Assembly (NCBI GenBank): GCA_963573305.1
Contig: OY754329.1
Span: 148,253,266 to 148,317,265 of the forward strand
Length of the DNA stretch: 64,000 nt
Reading direction: 5' to 3'
Origin: Pyrrhosoma nymphula
Lineage: Eukaryota > Arthropoda > Insecta > Odonata > Coenagrionidae
Position numbers and translations under genes: made by a program. Under the pieces are notes generated by a model. It was given only the letters and a program-made list of their open reading frames with translations, made no database searches and was not told the origin of the DNA. Below are positions 39,901 through 51,299 of the stretch, piece after piece (position 1 is the first letter of the stretch; every line of letters starts with the position of its first letter).

Positions 39901-41074
39901 CTTCTAATTGAATTCCTTAAAAAACTATAGAGTATCTTCGTCTACGCCGGCGGTGATGGAAAACTTCTCATCCGATTAGCTCCGCACGGCCGATTCGTTT
40001 TCCCTGAGAGAAGGGCCAGAAACTCACGGCACGCGTCTTCGAGAGCAGAGTCATCCACTACGTCACTGAAACGGCTTCTCAGCAAAAAAAATATTGAACG
40101 CCAGCACCGGCGGACTGCGACGAGAATATTGGGGAAAAAATCCACCTCATTGGATCGGAAGAGAACAGTTTCACAGACCATAGGTGAAGTGGTCGGTTTT
40201 GGAAACGGCAGAGAGCGGTAACACAAAGACAACTGGGTACAATGAGAACCTATTGATCGACCCTCGAACGCGATATTGAATGTCTTTGCTCATACGTCGG
40301 AGAAAGTCGCAGGTATTTTTTTGACATTTCTTGTCGGCTTTTAGAAAGCGAGCATCTTCTCCGGAGAACAACAGGATCGGTGGAAATCACTACAGCGAAG
40401 GGAAAAATCAGGTCGAAAGCGTAAGTTATTACGGGATAGAAGCTGGTTCATACAGTTTTCCGGCACGACTAAAAAAATTAATACTTTCTCATAGATTCAA
40501 GAGCAAAGCAAAAATGGAGCCACCGAGAGCTAACGTGACAGAAAAAAGTTACGAACTAAAACATATTTGAATAGGAAATATGGACACTTTCTAAGAGAAG
40601 GGTGACACAACCAATCGAATCTCGATCATCACAGAGTTCTCCAGAGCCGATGATGGTCGGTACAAACGTTGACTTTCTGTAGTAAAAATTCCGACTCGTG
40701 TATGCATCCTTTCTTTTTTCTTCCACAGGTACTTCGAACTTAAATTACAACACCCATCACTCACACGTGTATCACTACAGCGCTTGCCTTTAAGGGAAAC
40801 CCGTTGCATGGGTGTATCATCCACTTTTTTCTTTATTACGCCTAAGCATATTATACCTTCTTGCAGGGAAAAATTTATATTCACACTCATTGATGATACT
40901 GGATTATTTCATATGTAAGCTTTTAGATAAAACCTGAAAGATGGCGATCTCTCCTACTGATGTATCTATTGCCACCAGTTGCATGGAATGCAGAGAGCGG
41001 CTAAAAAAATGGTGGATTAAAAGAACTCTCATACAAAAAGAGTACTAAAACAATCCTGATAGTCCCAAATCATA
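36926..41074. other. Intron, no gene recognised
   Basis: Includes the longest frame of the window, 38084-38740 on the plus strand (218 codons). It is rich in Pro, Ser, His and Arg and shows no domain, signal peptide or consistent splice context. A minus-strand frame overlaps its end at 38554-38892. The rest is AT-rich. Confidence 0.5.
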
Positions 41075-41086
41075 AGGCATTATAAA
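41075..41086. repeat. Left copy of candidate target-site duplication
   Basis: AGGCATTATAAA, identical to 42330-42341, immediately left of PLE remnant 4. Length suits the variable duplications made by Penelope-like elements. A chance 12-base match in AT-rich sequence is possible. Confidence 0.55.
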
Positions 41087-41187
41087 TGATCTCAATGGTT
41101 TTAGGCTAAACTTTGAGGAAGTTGAGTCTGAAATGATAAATAGTGGAAAAATAGTTTTATTCTACCAATTTATTTCACGGTACTACT

Positions 41188-41213
41188 AGTTTCGACGCAG
41201 CGGCGTCTTCAGG
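41188..41213 (-). ncRNA. Hammerhead-like core, outer unit, left pseudo-LTR of PLE remnant 4
   Basis: On the minus strand CTGAAGA (41206-41212), CGC-CGCT-GCG, TC, GAAAC (41189-41193). Compared with the right copy, one base between the box and the stem is missing, which shortens the stem, but both boxes are intact. Confidence 0.5.
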
Positions 41214-41512
41214 TAACTTATCCTAACCTCCTAACCTTACCTTATTGTTAAATTCTAATCCTTGCCTATTTGCTACATTACTATTTCTGTATCATGCTGT
41301 ATTGTTATCACTTGTTCGATTTTTATGTACGTTTTGAGTTTTCTTTGATGAGCCATTCAATTGTAAAATGTGTTTTTGCTCCATGGGTGATGCCCAGAGC
41401 ATTAATAAATATTCTATTACCTTCCGGTATTCCATCGTAGGTTTACGCGGCGTTCAGATGCATTCTTCTGCATTTTTGGGTTTCCACCGCGTAGGTTGCT
41501 TTTTAGGACAAC

Positions 41513-41545
41513 AGTTTCACGCGTATTCCAACGGGCATCTTCAGG
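41513..41545 (-). ncRNA. Hammerhead-like core, inner unit, left pseudo-LTR of PLE remnant 4
   Basis: On the minus strand CTGAAGA (41538-41544) is followed by TGCCCGT-TGGAAT-ACGCGT and then GAAAC (41514-41518). Both conserved boxes are intact; the stem has one mismatch relative to a GCCCGT/ACGGGC ideal. Confidence 0.5.
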
Positions 41546-41558
41546 TCGAAGCAGGGCC

Positions 41559-42133
41559 TCATTTCGGCCGCGTTGATATAGGCCTTCTGTTTCCCTCCAT
41601 GCTCAGTGATTGGCTCTTTTTCTCTCGCCAAATCCTCTTCCATGCACAGGATAGGTGGTAACCGTCTTCTCTGCTGAAATTATCCTTTGTTTTATTTATT
41701 TCTATTTATCTCTTATCGGCCTAGGATAATATCTTGCCTCTTTAGATATCAATTTGGCCTCGTAAAAATTAATGTTGTGGTCAGGCTCACTCCAGGCATG
41801 CTCAGCAATCGCCGATAAACTGAAATGCTTGTTTCTGGTAGCCCTTTCATGCTCCTTCAGGCATGTCCTCATGGCCCTGCAAGTCTCACCTATGTAGGAC
41901 CTCCCGCACGAGCATGGCACCTGGTAGACTCCCTCGTAGAGTTGCTGAGGAATTTTGTTCTTTGGCCGTGGAAGTAAATTAGATACTTTGGTTAGGCAGT
42001 TGTATCTAGTGACGATGTTATGTTTCCTCAATACTCGAGATATCTTTTCACTGGTCCCAGCGATGTAAGGTATCGTGGCATAGGCCTTGGTGTCTTCGGT
42101 ATCGCTCCGTTTTTCATTTCTATGTGTGGTGTC
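41559..42133 (-). pseudogene. Penelope-like GIY-YIG endonuclease, frameshifted
   Basis: The minus-strand frame reads EDTKAYATIPYIAGTSEKIS, then LLPRPKNKIP, GVYQVPCSCGRSYIGETCRA and AIAEHAWSEPDHNINFYEAK. GVY and SYIG are the two GIY-YIG motifs. The Arg in the CRAM-R stretch and CxC cysteines fit the Penelope nuclease, which cuts target DNA for retrotransposition. At about 41706 one base appears to be missing, so the frame meets TAG at 41702. In the shifted frame the homology resumes (NFSREDGYHLSCAWKRI) and ends at 41559. The upstream reverse transcriptase is absent. It cannot move itself. Confidence 0.88.
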
Positions 42134-42135
42134 AA

Positions 42136-42167
42136 CCTGAAGACGCCTGTTGGAATGCGGGCTAAAC
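42136..42167 (+). ncRNA. Hammerhead-like core, inner unit, right pseudo-LTR of PLE remnant 4
   Basis: CTGAAGA (42137-42143) fits CUGANGA. The stem GCCTGT/GCGGGC pairs throughout if G-U is allowed, around a TGGAAT loop. The expected GAAAC is TAAAC here (42163-42167). The inverted copy on the left keeps GAAAC, so this copy is mutated. Confidence 0.5.
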
Positions 42168-42244
42168 TGTTGTTCTAAAAAGCAACCTACGCGGTGGAAA
42201 CCCGAAAATGCAGAAGAACTTAACTTCCGGTACCTACAATTGTA

Positions 42245-42275
42245 CCTGAAGATGACGCCGCTGCGTCAAAAATAG
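42245..42275 (+). ncRNA. Hammerhead-like core, outer unit, right pseudo-LTR of PLE remnant 4
   Basis: CTGAAGA (42246-42252), one T, then a perfect stem GACGC-CGCT-GCGTC, then AAAA where GAAA is expected. It lies about 109 bases from the inner unit, consistent with the tandem (dimeric) hammerheads known in Penelope-like elements. Confidence 0.5.
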
Positions 42276-42329
42276 TTGTACCGTGAAATAAATTTGTGGA
42301 ATAAAACAAAGTTTTCTTTTTCATTATTT

Positions 42330-42341
42330 AGGCATTATAAA
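42330..42341. repeat. Right copy of candidate target-site duplication
   Basis: AGGCATTATAAA, same orientation as the copy at 41075-41086, about 14 bases beyond the recognisable end of the right pseudo-LTR. Confidence 0.55.
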
Positions 42342-42544
42342 CATTACATTAGTACGAAAGGTCCATAGTAATCGTAAAACAATTATGTTCCTCGTAGTTT
42401 CAGTGGAATTATTGATGCATTCATGGGGTCCTTTTTATACCGCGACGTTTCCTGATCGGGAGGGGTCACGAATTTAAGAATCGGCACCGAGTAGTACTCA
42501 TTTCTCGGTAGTAGATACAAAGAGCGGTGTATAAAGTATATAAA

Positions 42545-42550
42545 TTTATT
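42545..42550 (-). terminator. Candidate polyadenylation signal
   Basis: AATAAA on the minus strand, 33 bases after the stop of the ORF at 42583-42957. Such hexamers are common by chance in AT-rich DNA, so it adds only modest support. Confidence 0.2.
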
Positions 42551-42582
42551 ACTTCTCTCAGAAAATTAAGAAAGAGCCTAAA

Positions 42583-42957
42583 TTAATCATCACGTCCATG
42601 CAGTTCATCGAGTAATTCAAGCTCTTGAAAGCAATCTCGCTCAAGGAACGCAGCTCCGCACATAGCTTTGCTCACGACTTCGGGCCGAAGCGATTGCGCC
42701 ATTCTTCTTCTCCCGGAAAATGATCCGAAACTCGGCTCCCACCTCCCAGGATAAGGATTCAGCAATCTGCTCATAACTCGTCGCCCTAGCTGTCGTAAAT
42801 ATGCCGCATCTCTCCATCTGCCTCCGCAGCGCGTCGGTTTCCGCCCGAGCAGCACCGCGCGACCCCCGACCCGCAACTGAGACTGCTCGCGCAGTACACA
42901 GCCGACCAACTCCTTCAGCAAATGAGCTTCTCTTTCGCGAGCGACACCCCGGAGCAT
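42583..42957 (-). CDS. Unrecognised ORF, possible terminal exon
   Basis: A frame of about 124 codons from the first ATG (42957) to TAA (42583-42585), open back to a TGA at about 42973. I do not recognise the product. Visible features are a charged, Leu-rich start (REREAHLLKELVG), LRQLGRR, then LLNPYPGRWEPSFGSFSGRR and an acidic end LLDELHGRDD. The Gly before RRR between dibasic sites resembles an amidated-peptide processing site, but no signal peptide is seen. AATAAA lies 33 bases past the stop. The area is CpG-rich, which by itself lengthens chance frames: an overlapping 133-codon frame runs on the plus strand. It sits inside the mol intron on the same strand. Could be a small gene, a retrocopy, or chance. 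Confidence 0.2.
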   Translation of the reverse strand: MLRGVAREREAHLLKELVGCVLREQSQLRVGGRAVLLGRKPTRCGGRWRDAAYLRQLGRRVMSRLLNPYPGRWEPSFGSFSGRRRMAQSLRPEVVSKAMCGAAFLERDCFQELELLDELHGRDD

Positions 42958-45900
42958 TAACAACCTATCCCATCAACCCCGAGGACGGTATACGACCCGT
43001 GTACCCCGCAACTTCTCCCATTACGAGCTCATGTGCCACGGCGCGTCAACAACGTGACCGCAGCTCCACCATCCGAGGCGGAATACGCACGCGCCTCGCT
43101 CTTGCCGATAGCGAGCGCTCTCAACAGACGCCCGACGGCGACGGGAAGCGAACGGAGAAAAATAACTCGCCGCATTGTTTCGACGTGAGCTCTTTCGTTT
43201 GAGTGTGAATCTTTTTCAAATTGAGTGCCGTACATACATTTTTCATGGAGAGGTCAGCTAACATCCAAATGGCGCACAAGTCAACTTTCAGTCATCAATG
43301 GAGATTCATGGCACGTATTTCCCTTCTGACACAATGCGGAACCGATAGTATGTGAGTTAAGAAAACTAAAATATGAATGATTTTAGAAACTCAAATGCAA
43401 TCAGAAATGAAAAGAACAATAACTGAAGAAGTTAAGGAAAGGTTCCAGACAATCATCACGCAACCAATAGAGCATGAAGTACTCATTTATTTAGCTACAT
43501 ATTGAGTCAGGCGAGGAGAATATATTTACTAGACCGTAGCTTTACACTCAGCTATAGAGATGGGCATTATAAGATTGCTCCTTTTTCTAAAATTCGTTCT
43601 CTAGCCTCGACTATTAAAGGCGTTCTTTTCATCGAAAGAATAATAATTGGCGATTTTTATGTGGAGTTGTAAATAAATCTTTGAATGATAACTTCAGAGG
43701 CATGCTTGCATGTGTCTCAATGAATGATATAGAATGTTTTGGAGTCTGAATACTTAAGTGTCCTGAAGTCCACCACTAACTCGCAGAGGGTTATGACGAG
43801 AGTCACTTCTCCTGAATTTGACTATTTATAAGATACCTGGGCCGCTTTAACTCCCGATTTAGGGATTTACTTGCTGCTATGACTTTTTATGGCTTTGTAA
43901 TAAACTTCTCACTAGCAAAATGGAGTGAAAACTACGGGATATACATTGACATCTCCTTCCCAATTATATCCATGAACAAATATTGGCCTTTTTTTAGCAG
44001 TATGAAGCCACTTGATCATAAGTACTTGGATAAACAAGACATTTTCAGTCAAAAGCCAATCAAAGGGTTTTGGACAAGTTTAATTACTATAATTTATAGT
44101 CCAAGGTAGATAGGAGTGACATTTGTCCTCCAAACCAAAACAAGAGGTATTTCGGGGATACGGGCCGAAAGATATTTAAGAGATCTTCTGTTTATCCCAG
44201 ACTTTAAGAACACGATATTAGGACAGTATATCCAATTAGTTTAGAGCTGAAAGAGCTCTCTTCCAGCAAATTGCTTTTCACGCATTAAAATCACTCGATC
44301 TACCGAAGACGAAATCAATTTATAAATTTCAATAAAGAGTATTAGCAACGAAAACTGTAAGGTATATTTTTGACTAAAGAGATGTCTTCTTTAACACACA
44401 TGTGTGCATTCCGATAAGCAAATGAGCGATAAATATTACTGGACTGATGCTGGAGCGTCAGAATGGCATTCCCTAAGTTAGAGTGGGCTTCCCACATGGT
44501 TTTCTCCCCCGACTTACTCGCGGCTCCGGCCGTCACTGCAGCCAACAACCTTTCGTTTCTGAGAGAATTAGATAGTCGCGCGAGGAAATTCTCAAAGGGA
44601 AACAAAGCCAGAAATGAAGTAATGTGCTCGACTCCCATCCCTCGCTTTGGCTCATGCTCGAGTCTGCGGACGGTGCTCTGCAAGGCGGGGCAGTGCAGTT
44701 TATCGGCGCGACATTAGCGAAGAGGGAAAAATGGACACTACGAGGGTGAGCCATAAATCACGCGTCTCAACGTCCAACGGCGCCATATTTCAACGGTATT
44801 AGAATAAAAATGACCTCCCGGCTCCTTTTTTGAGCGTCTCAGAGACCTCAACGGACACCTTTCCCTCCCGTTCAGCTCTCCTCTCCAATCACCCCGCACA
44901 GTCTTCCACTAATAAGGGACCTATCAGGGAAAATGAAATGCCAGATTATGACTCTGGTTCATTAAAAGGTAACCTCTTTCCATGCTTTAAGTACCACTCA
45001 AGAATGTGTTGCAATTCTGCTAGGGAAATGGCATCAGTGAGGCACAATCAGAGAAAGTCTATGCGGCAACACGGTTATTTTGGAGTCATGACGAGTCTTT
45101 TTGGCACTTAAAGTGCGAATTCAGCGAAATTTACACTTTATGGAATGTAGATCACATGACATGATTACATTCTTTCTAGAAATCCATTTCTTAGAAAGAA
45201 GGTAATCATTATATATGATTTTCCATAGCCCAAGAAAGCTATACACGTCAGTCAATAAAACCTATTGTCTTTCAGATCTTCGATATTAATTTAATATTTA
45301 CTGGTGAAAGTTCCTAATATTTTAAAAGTTATATCTCTTGACTATGAATATGTCAAGTTTTAAATTCAATTATAACCAATGAAAGGGAATTAAAAAGAAA
45401 TTATTTTCGTACTAATTGTGGAGAGCTTTCGATTCCACGTTGGTGCATTGGTGATATTTTTGGAACTGAGGGTCTTTGATCTCCTCTGATCAACTGAATC
45501 GATTCCTTTCTCCGTCTCTCTTTAACCTTTAGCGCCCCATTTCAGCCGGAATCACGGGGCGTGACCAGTAGGGTAATAAACGCACTTTTTGTTTTCTCGC
45601 TCGCTCTCAGATTCAAGCAAAATTCTACCGGCCATCGCGGCCGCTCCCATTCACCCCCTCGCCAAGGGAGCCAGTGTCTACGTGGCTGTCAAGATATTAT
45701 TACGCATAGTAAAATTACGTCGCAATGTGTTGCTAGGAAATATATTCGCAGGTACGGTACTGAATCACTTTCTTACTATTCCAATTCCTATTTAAAACCA
45801 TTCGTATTTATTATTTCTTTTTCCTCGTTAAAACAACACTTCACTGCAGTGAATGATCCGTGATGGTGAGTTTCCTTTTCAAATCAAAAGCCACAACATG

Positions 45901-46234
45901 TCCCTCCGCTAGAAATATGTTATCCATTTCCTTCATTAAACACATCAGATAGCAGGCTGCATAGCTTCAAATAATATATTCCACATTTCACATCGGCTCC
46001 AGTTCAAAATGTGTACTCATCCGCCGTTCCTGGTTCGCTTCGAGATTCGGAGGAGGCTAGAATCGTGACGCGAACTTTTCCATGACAGCCCGGTCCAGGG
46101 AAAAACAAATAAGTCACCATAAAACGGTATTCCACCAATTTATCAGAAGCTTGGGCTTTGATGATCACATCCCTGAGCCATTTCTACCTTTCCTTCACGG
46201 TTGCCTATTTGGGGAGGCGACCGAAGACTGAAGT
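42958..46234. other. Intron, no gene recognised
   Basis: The CpG-rich patch continues to about 43190. Another at 44460-44760 carries a plus-strand frame of 84 codons (MAFPKLEWASHMVFSPDLL start) without recognised domain. Remaining sequence is AT-rich. Confidence 0.5.
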
Positions 46235-46425
46235 CAAAGGTAATCATTAAAGGCTAATGAGTTTAAGTAGCCAAAGAAAGGATCATTGGGGAATGGAGGA
46301 AGGGTGTAGAAAAAACCCGGCATAGGGGAATTCCACTGAAAAATCTCACCACCATGGGGGTTCGACCCAGAGCACTTGGTGTGAGAAGTCAGTGCTTTTG
46401 CTAGCGCACCAATCCGATCCACAGC
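46235..46425 (-). mobile_element. tRNA-derived SINE-like copy with a divergent tail
   Basis: On the minus strand an A-box-like TTGGTGCGCTAGCAAAAGC (46394-46412) is followed by the B box GGGTCGAACCC (46358-46368). The body GAGATTTTTCAGTGGAATTC matches that of the shared-tail family, but the sequence beyond it lacks the CCGTCCGTCGG tail. It may be a subfamily with a replaced 3' end. Confidence 0.65.
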
Positions 46426-49400
46426 AATACATTTTCTCGACTCTCAATCCTCCTCATGCTCTTCATTCCGTCTTAAATTTCCATTATTTTCCTTCGTATT
46501 CCGCTCTAACTGAGCATTTATTCTTCTTACCAACCTCTCCAGCTTTCCATCACCCATAATTGTACCTCCATTATTACACCCCCACCCCGTTCACTTATAC
46601 TGCCTCCCTCACATTTCCACCACAGCATCCTAACCTCCCGTACCACATTTAGCCCCACTTGTGATTGGTTGCAATGTTGGGGCTGAGGTTACAATGTTGG
46701 GGCACCCTCATAGATTTTTTTAAATTTCAAAAATATTAATTGATTAAAGTGAAATATGCACCAGAAAATTTTAACTTCATATTTAAATAAATACTTCCAC
46801 AATTTTATTTTATTTATTAAGCAAGGTAATGGTAAAATCACCAACTAGTAATTTTTCGGTATATTTTAGGTATACTATACTACTGGAGTCTGGTTGGAAG
46901 AAGTTCTTCAATTACTTACACCACCTGTCGGGTGTGAGAGTAATCAATCCATACGCTGGTCATACTAAAGATTTTTCGTTTTTCCGCAATAATCTCGAGG
47001 CAGCCTTAGCTGTTTCCCCTGCACCCTAAAGTGCCGCGGCACACCGGCTGGAAACCAATGATTTTATGGCATAAATAAAATCATATCGCATAAACAAAAA
47101 ATATTGAAACAAAATCATGCAATGATTGAAATGCGCCGAGTGTAGAGAATACAGTACAACAGCTCGAATTGAAATCCAAGGCGCAATAAGCGCCCAAAAA
47201 ATGACACAATGTAGCTCATATACTACACAAGGACTGTAGAGGATATTAAAGTACGCCTCACTCCAATCAGGACGGTGAGCCGCGAATCTTTTCGGGCCTC
47301 CCCCTCCTCCTCCTAGCGGTCGACGCGACGAAGCGTAGGCCGCCGCGGTCCTGCATATCCTGTGGGCGTGACCTTTCGGAGAGGGGTGAAATCCACATCT
47401 GTAGACCCTCCTCCGCTCCCCCACCCTCCCGAGTGCACCGAACAATAATTACAGGAGAGTTGGCAGTGTCAAGCGTCCCCGCCGCCAGCCTCCTCCTCAT
47501 GCTGCCGGCAAAGGTAGCTCCCAACCCCCCGCTCCGTCGCTCATTCGCCACAATCATTCAGAGATTATCGCACTGGACGACGTTTCCTTATTCCCCCTCT
47601 TCTATCTGGAGGGGAGATGGACTGAGATGCGGGGAAAGACGGGCTGAGCACACAAGTCACGGCATTCGAGTATTTTTTCCAAAGAAATTGAAAGTTGTTG
47701 AAAAGGAGCGTAAATACCTCGGCGACTATTTATATCAGTTTTCGGCGGCAGAACACTGAGATACCCTCGAAGCTCGAACGTCGAACGCCTTTTTAACTAC
47801 TTATAGTGAGAAGTGAGGCTCATTAGTTAAGTTCGTTGCACTACCAATCTTTATTTTTATGCACTGCTCCTAGTGGGCAACAAGAAATCCGGAAAGATCA
47901 TTTTCCCCCCATTTTGGTTCGTGAGGGTCAAAATTCTAAGATTTTATCATAATATTTCAAATTGAATCGACCCTGATCAAATTTTCCCAAAATGATGAAA
48001 ATATAATGCAAGCAAATTTAGACGTCACTAGAAATATTTCAGCTCTTGCCATTTGGGCGGGGGTCAAATCCTACGGTAAAACGCATTATTTAATGGCAAT
48101 CTTGTAATTACATGTCGAAATGAAATAATTTTTTTTTACTTTTCAAAGGCACACTAGGGTTTCAAATGTATGTTCCTGGCCGAATTCGTTGTTTTTATAT
48201 TAAGACGTTCGTGAAGTGATAGAAATCATCGTATTTTATCAAATTGACAACCGGCACAACTTATATGGTCTTTTTCCTCAAATAATGCAGACATTACTCG
48301 ACATAATCCTTTTCCTTATCGCTTCAAAGACTTACAGGTAACTAAAAATTCAAACTTAATCCATATTTAAGTTCTATAGATAAATAAATGCGCAATCAAT
48401 TACTAAATCGCAATAATTACACGCACAAGTCATGAAAAATTTAAATTCTGCATGGAAGATAAAACAGAGCCTATTGCTGCGGAGAAGCAAGAAAATATGA
48501 AACGGAGCTACATTAATATCTCAGAGATGTTTAACAAACATTCATTTACCCTAATGATGCACTGACTGTGACACCATTTTCACTTACTTTGCTTCGATTC
48601 TGTAATCGATGCGTACATGAAAATAACTAATGTCGCATTTTATTTCGCGGAATATTCCGGTGTTCTCTTAAGTACAGCACTCAAAATCCGCAAATAACTC
48701 CATTTTGATATTTTGATACATGTAATCAACTCCTAAGCATAAATGTTTTATGCAGTTCAAATAAAAGCATTAATCACGTCATAACAATTGGCAGAGAAAA
48801 TTTGTTTTTCGCTGATTTTGTATGCTCGATAATTTTCAGGCGAAACAGTCTGTTGCACAGTATTAAAACAACAAATCCCAAAATGGGACTAGAAATCGCG
48901 ATCCCTGGGTTTTTTAGTCGATTCCGTTGCCCTGCAACTCATGTTGGCAGTTAAACCCGCAATAGAAAAATAAGAATCACACCCGCTGAAGTCCGTCAAA
49001 GATAAAAACGCAGTTGAAATATACTGATTTGGTTTATAAAGAAATGAAAAGTAAACAATTTTTTCACGATCGTATGATTTAAACAAAGGTCACCATCATG
49101 GATTCCCTTCCCCAAACGGCATTGGACGTATTTACTGATTGGCTGCATTTCTGTCAACGGCGCTATTATCTTTGACGGTCTCTATCTTATCACCCATATA
49201 GCTAAGGGATGAAATCGGTCGAGGTAGTTATCACGCAACTGTACCGATCACACTAACCGAAACAAATTAAAAAGTTAACTCTCTTAAACAGAGATGTTTA
49301 TGTTGTTTCTGTCGTTATTTTTTTGATGTATAAATTTAGATTTGACGATTGAAACATTACATCTGGATGATAATTATAGCCCTGTAACATGCAGTCATCA

Positions 49401-50603
49401 CCCATATGTATGTTTCCAAGACTTGACGGAGGTAGAATGACTTACCTTTTACTTTGAGTATTAAGTGATTATATACACTAGCACTTAACATGGGCGAGAC
49501 TTAGATGCATTGAAGCAAAAAAAGGTTCAAATATAGTCATCTGAAGAGATAAGCAAGTTGACATGAAAATATTACGTGCAGGAAACCAACTATTTCACTA
49601 AATTAACTTGAATGTTTTTTTCCTGCGCATAAAAACTAGTCCAGATCAACTATTTGATCTCGGTAATATTTTAAAGCCTGAAAAGCAAACTAGGAGAAAA
49701 CACTCGTGAGTAACACCTACGTGCTGCAAGAAAAACACGGTGTTCTTGAGCGCAGGAATGATATGCCCTGAGATCTCTGAAGCGTAAAGGGAACATTTTT
49801 TCTTCGCGGAGAAGATATACGTGCACTCAAACATCTTCCCATAGCACGAAAGAAGAAATTCTTCGATCTCACGTACGACTTTATCTTCTCCAGAGCTGGA
49901 GTAAAATGGTATCAGTTCAACAAAGATAACAGGGGTGTTTATAAAATTAGAAAACCTCGTCACAGATCATTGGTCATTGTGGAGAAAAAAAGCCACCTTA
50001 ACGCACATGTAAGGCGGCAATGGGATGGTAAAGATAGCTTATAAAGACTTCGATCGAGAGCTATCACATACCTTTCTGCACATAAACTTTAAAAAACCAA
50101 CACGTGCTTCGAGAAAGATCATCTATCAGCTATTGGTACCCAACAATCTCCTGGCATTAAATCATCATGGAAAAAAGGAATCAGGTGTCCAGAAGAAAAT
50201 TCATTTTTAAATTGCATACCGATACTCCTGGGATTCTAGCCATAAGGAGTCATTCGATATAATAGCATTTCATGATCATTTGCGATATTATTGTCGAAAA
50301 AAATGTTAGATGCTTCTTCATTGACTTCCAATCATAATCAAAGAGTTAATACTGGGAGAGGCATTCTTTTACTAATTGAAATGCCAATCGGGGTGGGGTA
50401 ACCTATGAAAATCTTAATAAGGTACTTAAGGGATTTTATAGATTGCAAAGCATATGGATGCACAGAATTTCAGTGCATAATAGCAAATTTAAAAATAATT
50501 ATCACCAACTATTTTTGCTTTCCATTAATCTTTTAATCAATTTTTTTCATTTTAGCCGGTTCCATTGACGGAATTACCACATTCTTCATTACTTCATCAT
50601 TCT
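46426..50603. other. Intron, no gene recognised
   Basis: A CpG-rich patch at 47270-47660 opens frames on both strands. Otherwise AT-rich with no recognised repeat. Confidence 0.55.
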
Positions 50604-50678
50604 AAAGCCATAATTCAGTCATAAAATGTTGAATTTGAGAGAAAACAAAATATAATCCTTTCCGATACATTTTTAAAA
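50604..50678 (+). repeat. Short direct repeat, copy 1
   Basis: AAGCCATAATT, CATAAAATGTTGAAT, TGAGAGAAAAC and AAAATATAATCC recur in order at 50998-51074. Two copies about 320 bases apart, in an AT-rich stretch within about 800 bases of mol exon 51300-51434. Confidence 0.6.
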
Positions 50679-50997
50679 GCATTGTTGGGAAAGATATGAC
50701 CAACAGCCTTACGATTTCAATGTAATGAAGTGAATATTTTTAATAACAGAAAGTAAAGACAGAAAGCAGCAAAGTACTAAGAAAAGAGGTGCTTACTTCT
50801 AGAATTTTTGCATTCGTATACAAAATTTCATGTTTTTACGACCGGGATTAAAAGTGCCAATAGAGCACATTAATTATCTTAGCTTCAACTTTGGCTTGAA
50901 CATTTAACAATAAAATTTAGTTTTAAAATGCAATAAAGTTTGGTAGTTACATAATTTTGCTCGAAAAATTCAACTAACACACTGCTTGATCGTTGAT

Positions 50998-51074
50998 AAG
51001 CCATAATTAATTCATAAAATTTTGAATCTGAGAGAAAACACAAAATATAATCCATTTCAATACGTTTTTCATAC
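50998..51074 (+). repeat. Short direct repeat, copy 2
   Basis: Copy of 50604-50678 with a few substitutions and a 2-base insertion in AAAACACAAAATATAATCC. Nothing else marks its origin. Confidence 0.6.
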
Positions 51075-51299
51075 AATAGGCTTTTATATAACTGAATAAT
51101 GGTATCACGGTATGAAAGTTATTCATGAGATAGAATGTACGTACTCCGTTATTTTATTTAGAAGGCTTAAGTTCGACTGAGAAAATAACTGGCTTTCATA
51201 CACTAGAAATGAAACCCTCCCACCCACTGCACCAGGAGTTTTGCAAATATTAACCACATTCTCTTATCGCACCAGTCGCCAAAGATTGGAATCACTTAC

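Larger units (their letters stand above)
41087..42329 (-). mobile_element. Penelope-like element remnant 4, internally deleted, with inverted pseudo-LTRs
   Basis: About 1.24 kb. The right pseudo-LTR (about 42134-42316) is repeated inverted at the left (about 41145-41560), where about 220 extra bases split the two shared blocks. Shared blocks include TTTATTTCACGGTAC, GACGCAGCGGCGTC and TTTCCACCGCGTAGGTTGC. Between them is a minus-strand remnant of the linker and GIY-YIG endonuclease, truncated exactly at the right pseudo-LTR, so the reverse transcriptase is deleted. The direct repeat AGGCATTATAAA flanks it at 41075-41086 and 42330-42341, consistent with target-site duplication. Confidence 0.88.
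13945..51299 (-). other. mol: Giant intron of mol
   Basis: The interval between two phase-compatible mol exons, about 37.4 kb, is a phase 1 intron (it interrupts a codon after its first base). It is bounded by GTAAGTG at the right end and CTTGCAG at the left end on the minus strand. It holds two of the four Penelope-like remnants, four of the eight SINE-like pieces, both copies of the 550-bp repeat and a hairpin, but no exon I can support on either strand. An unrecognised alternative exon cannot be excluded. The intron is inferred from the two exons; no transcript was available. Confidence 0.8.

Noticed and set aside
44463..44717. 84-codon plus-strand ORF with protein-like composition
   Set aside because: No pyrimidine tract before it, no domain, and GC-rich context that lengthens random frames.
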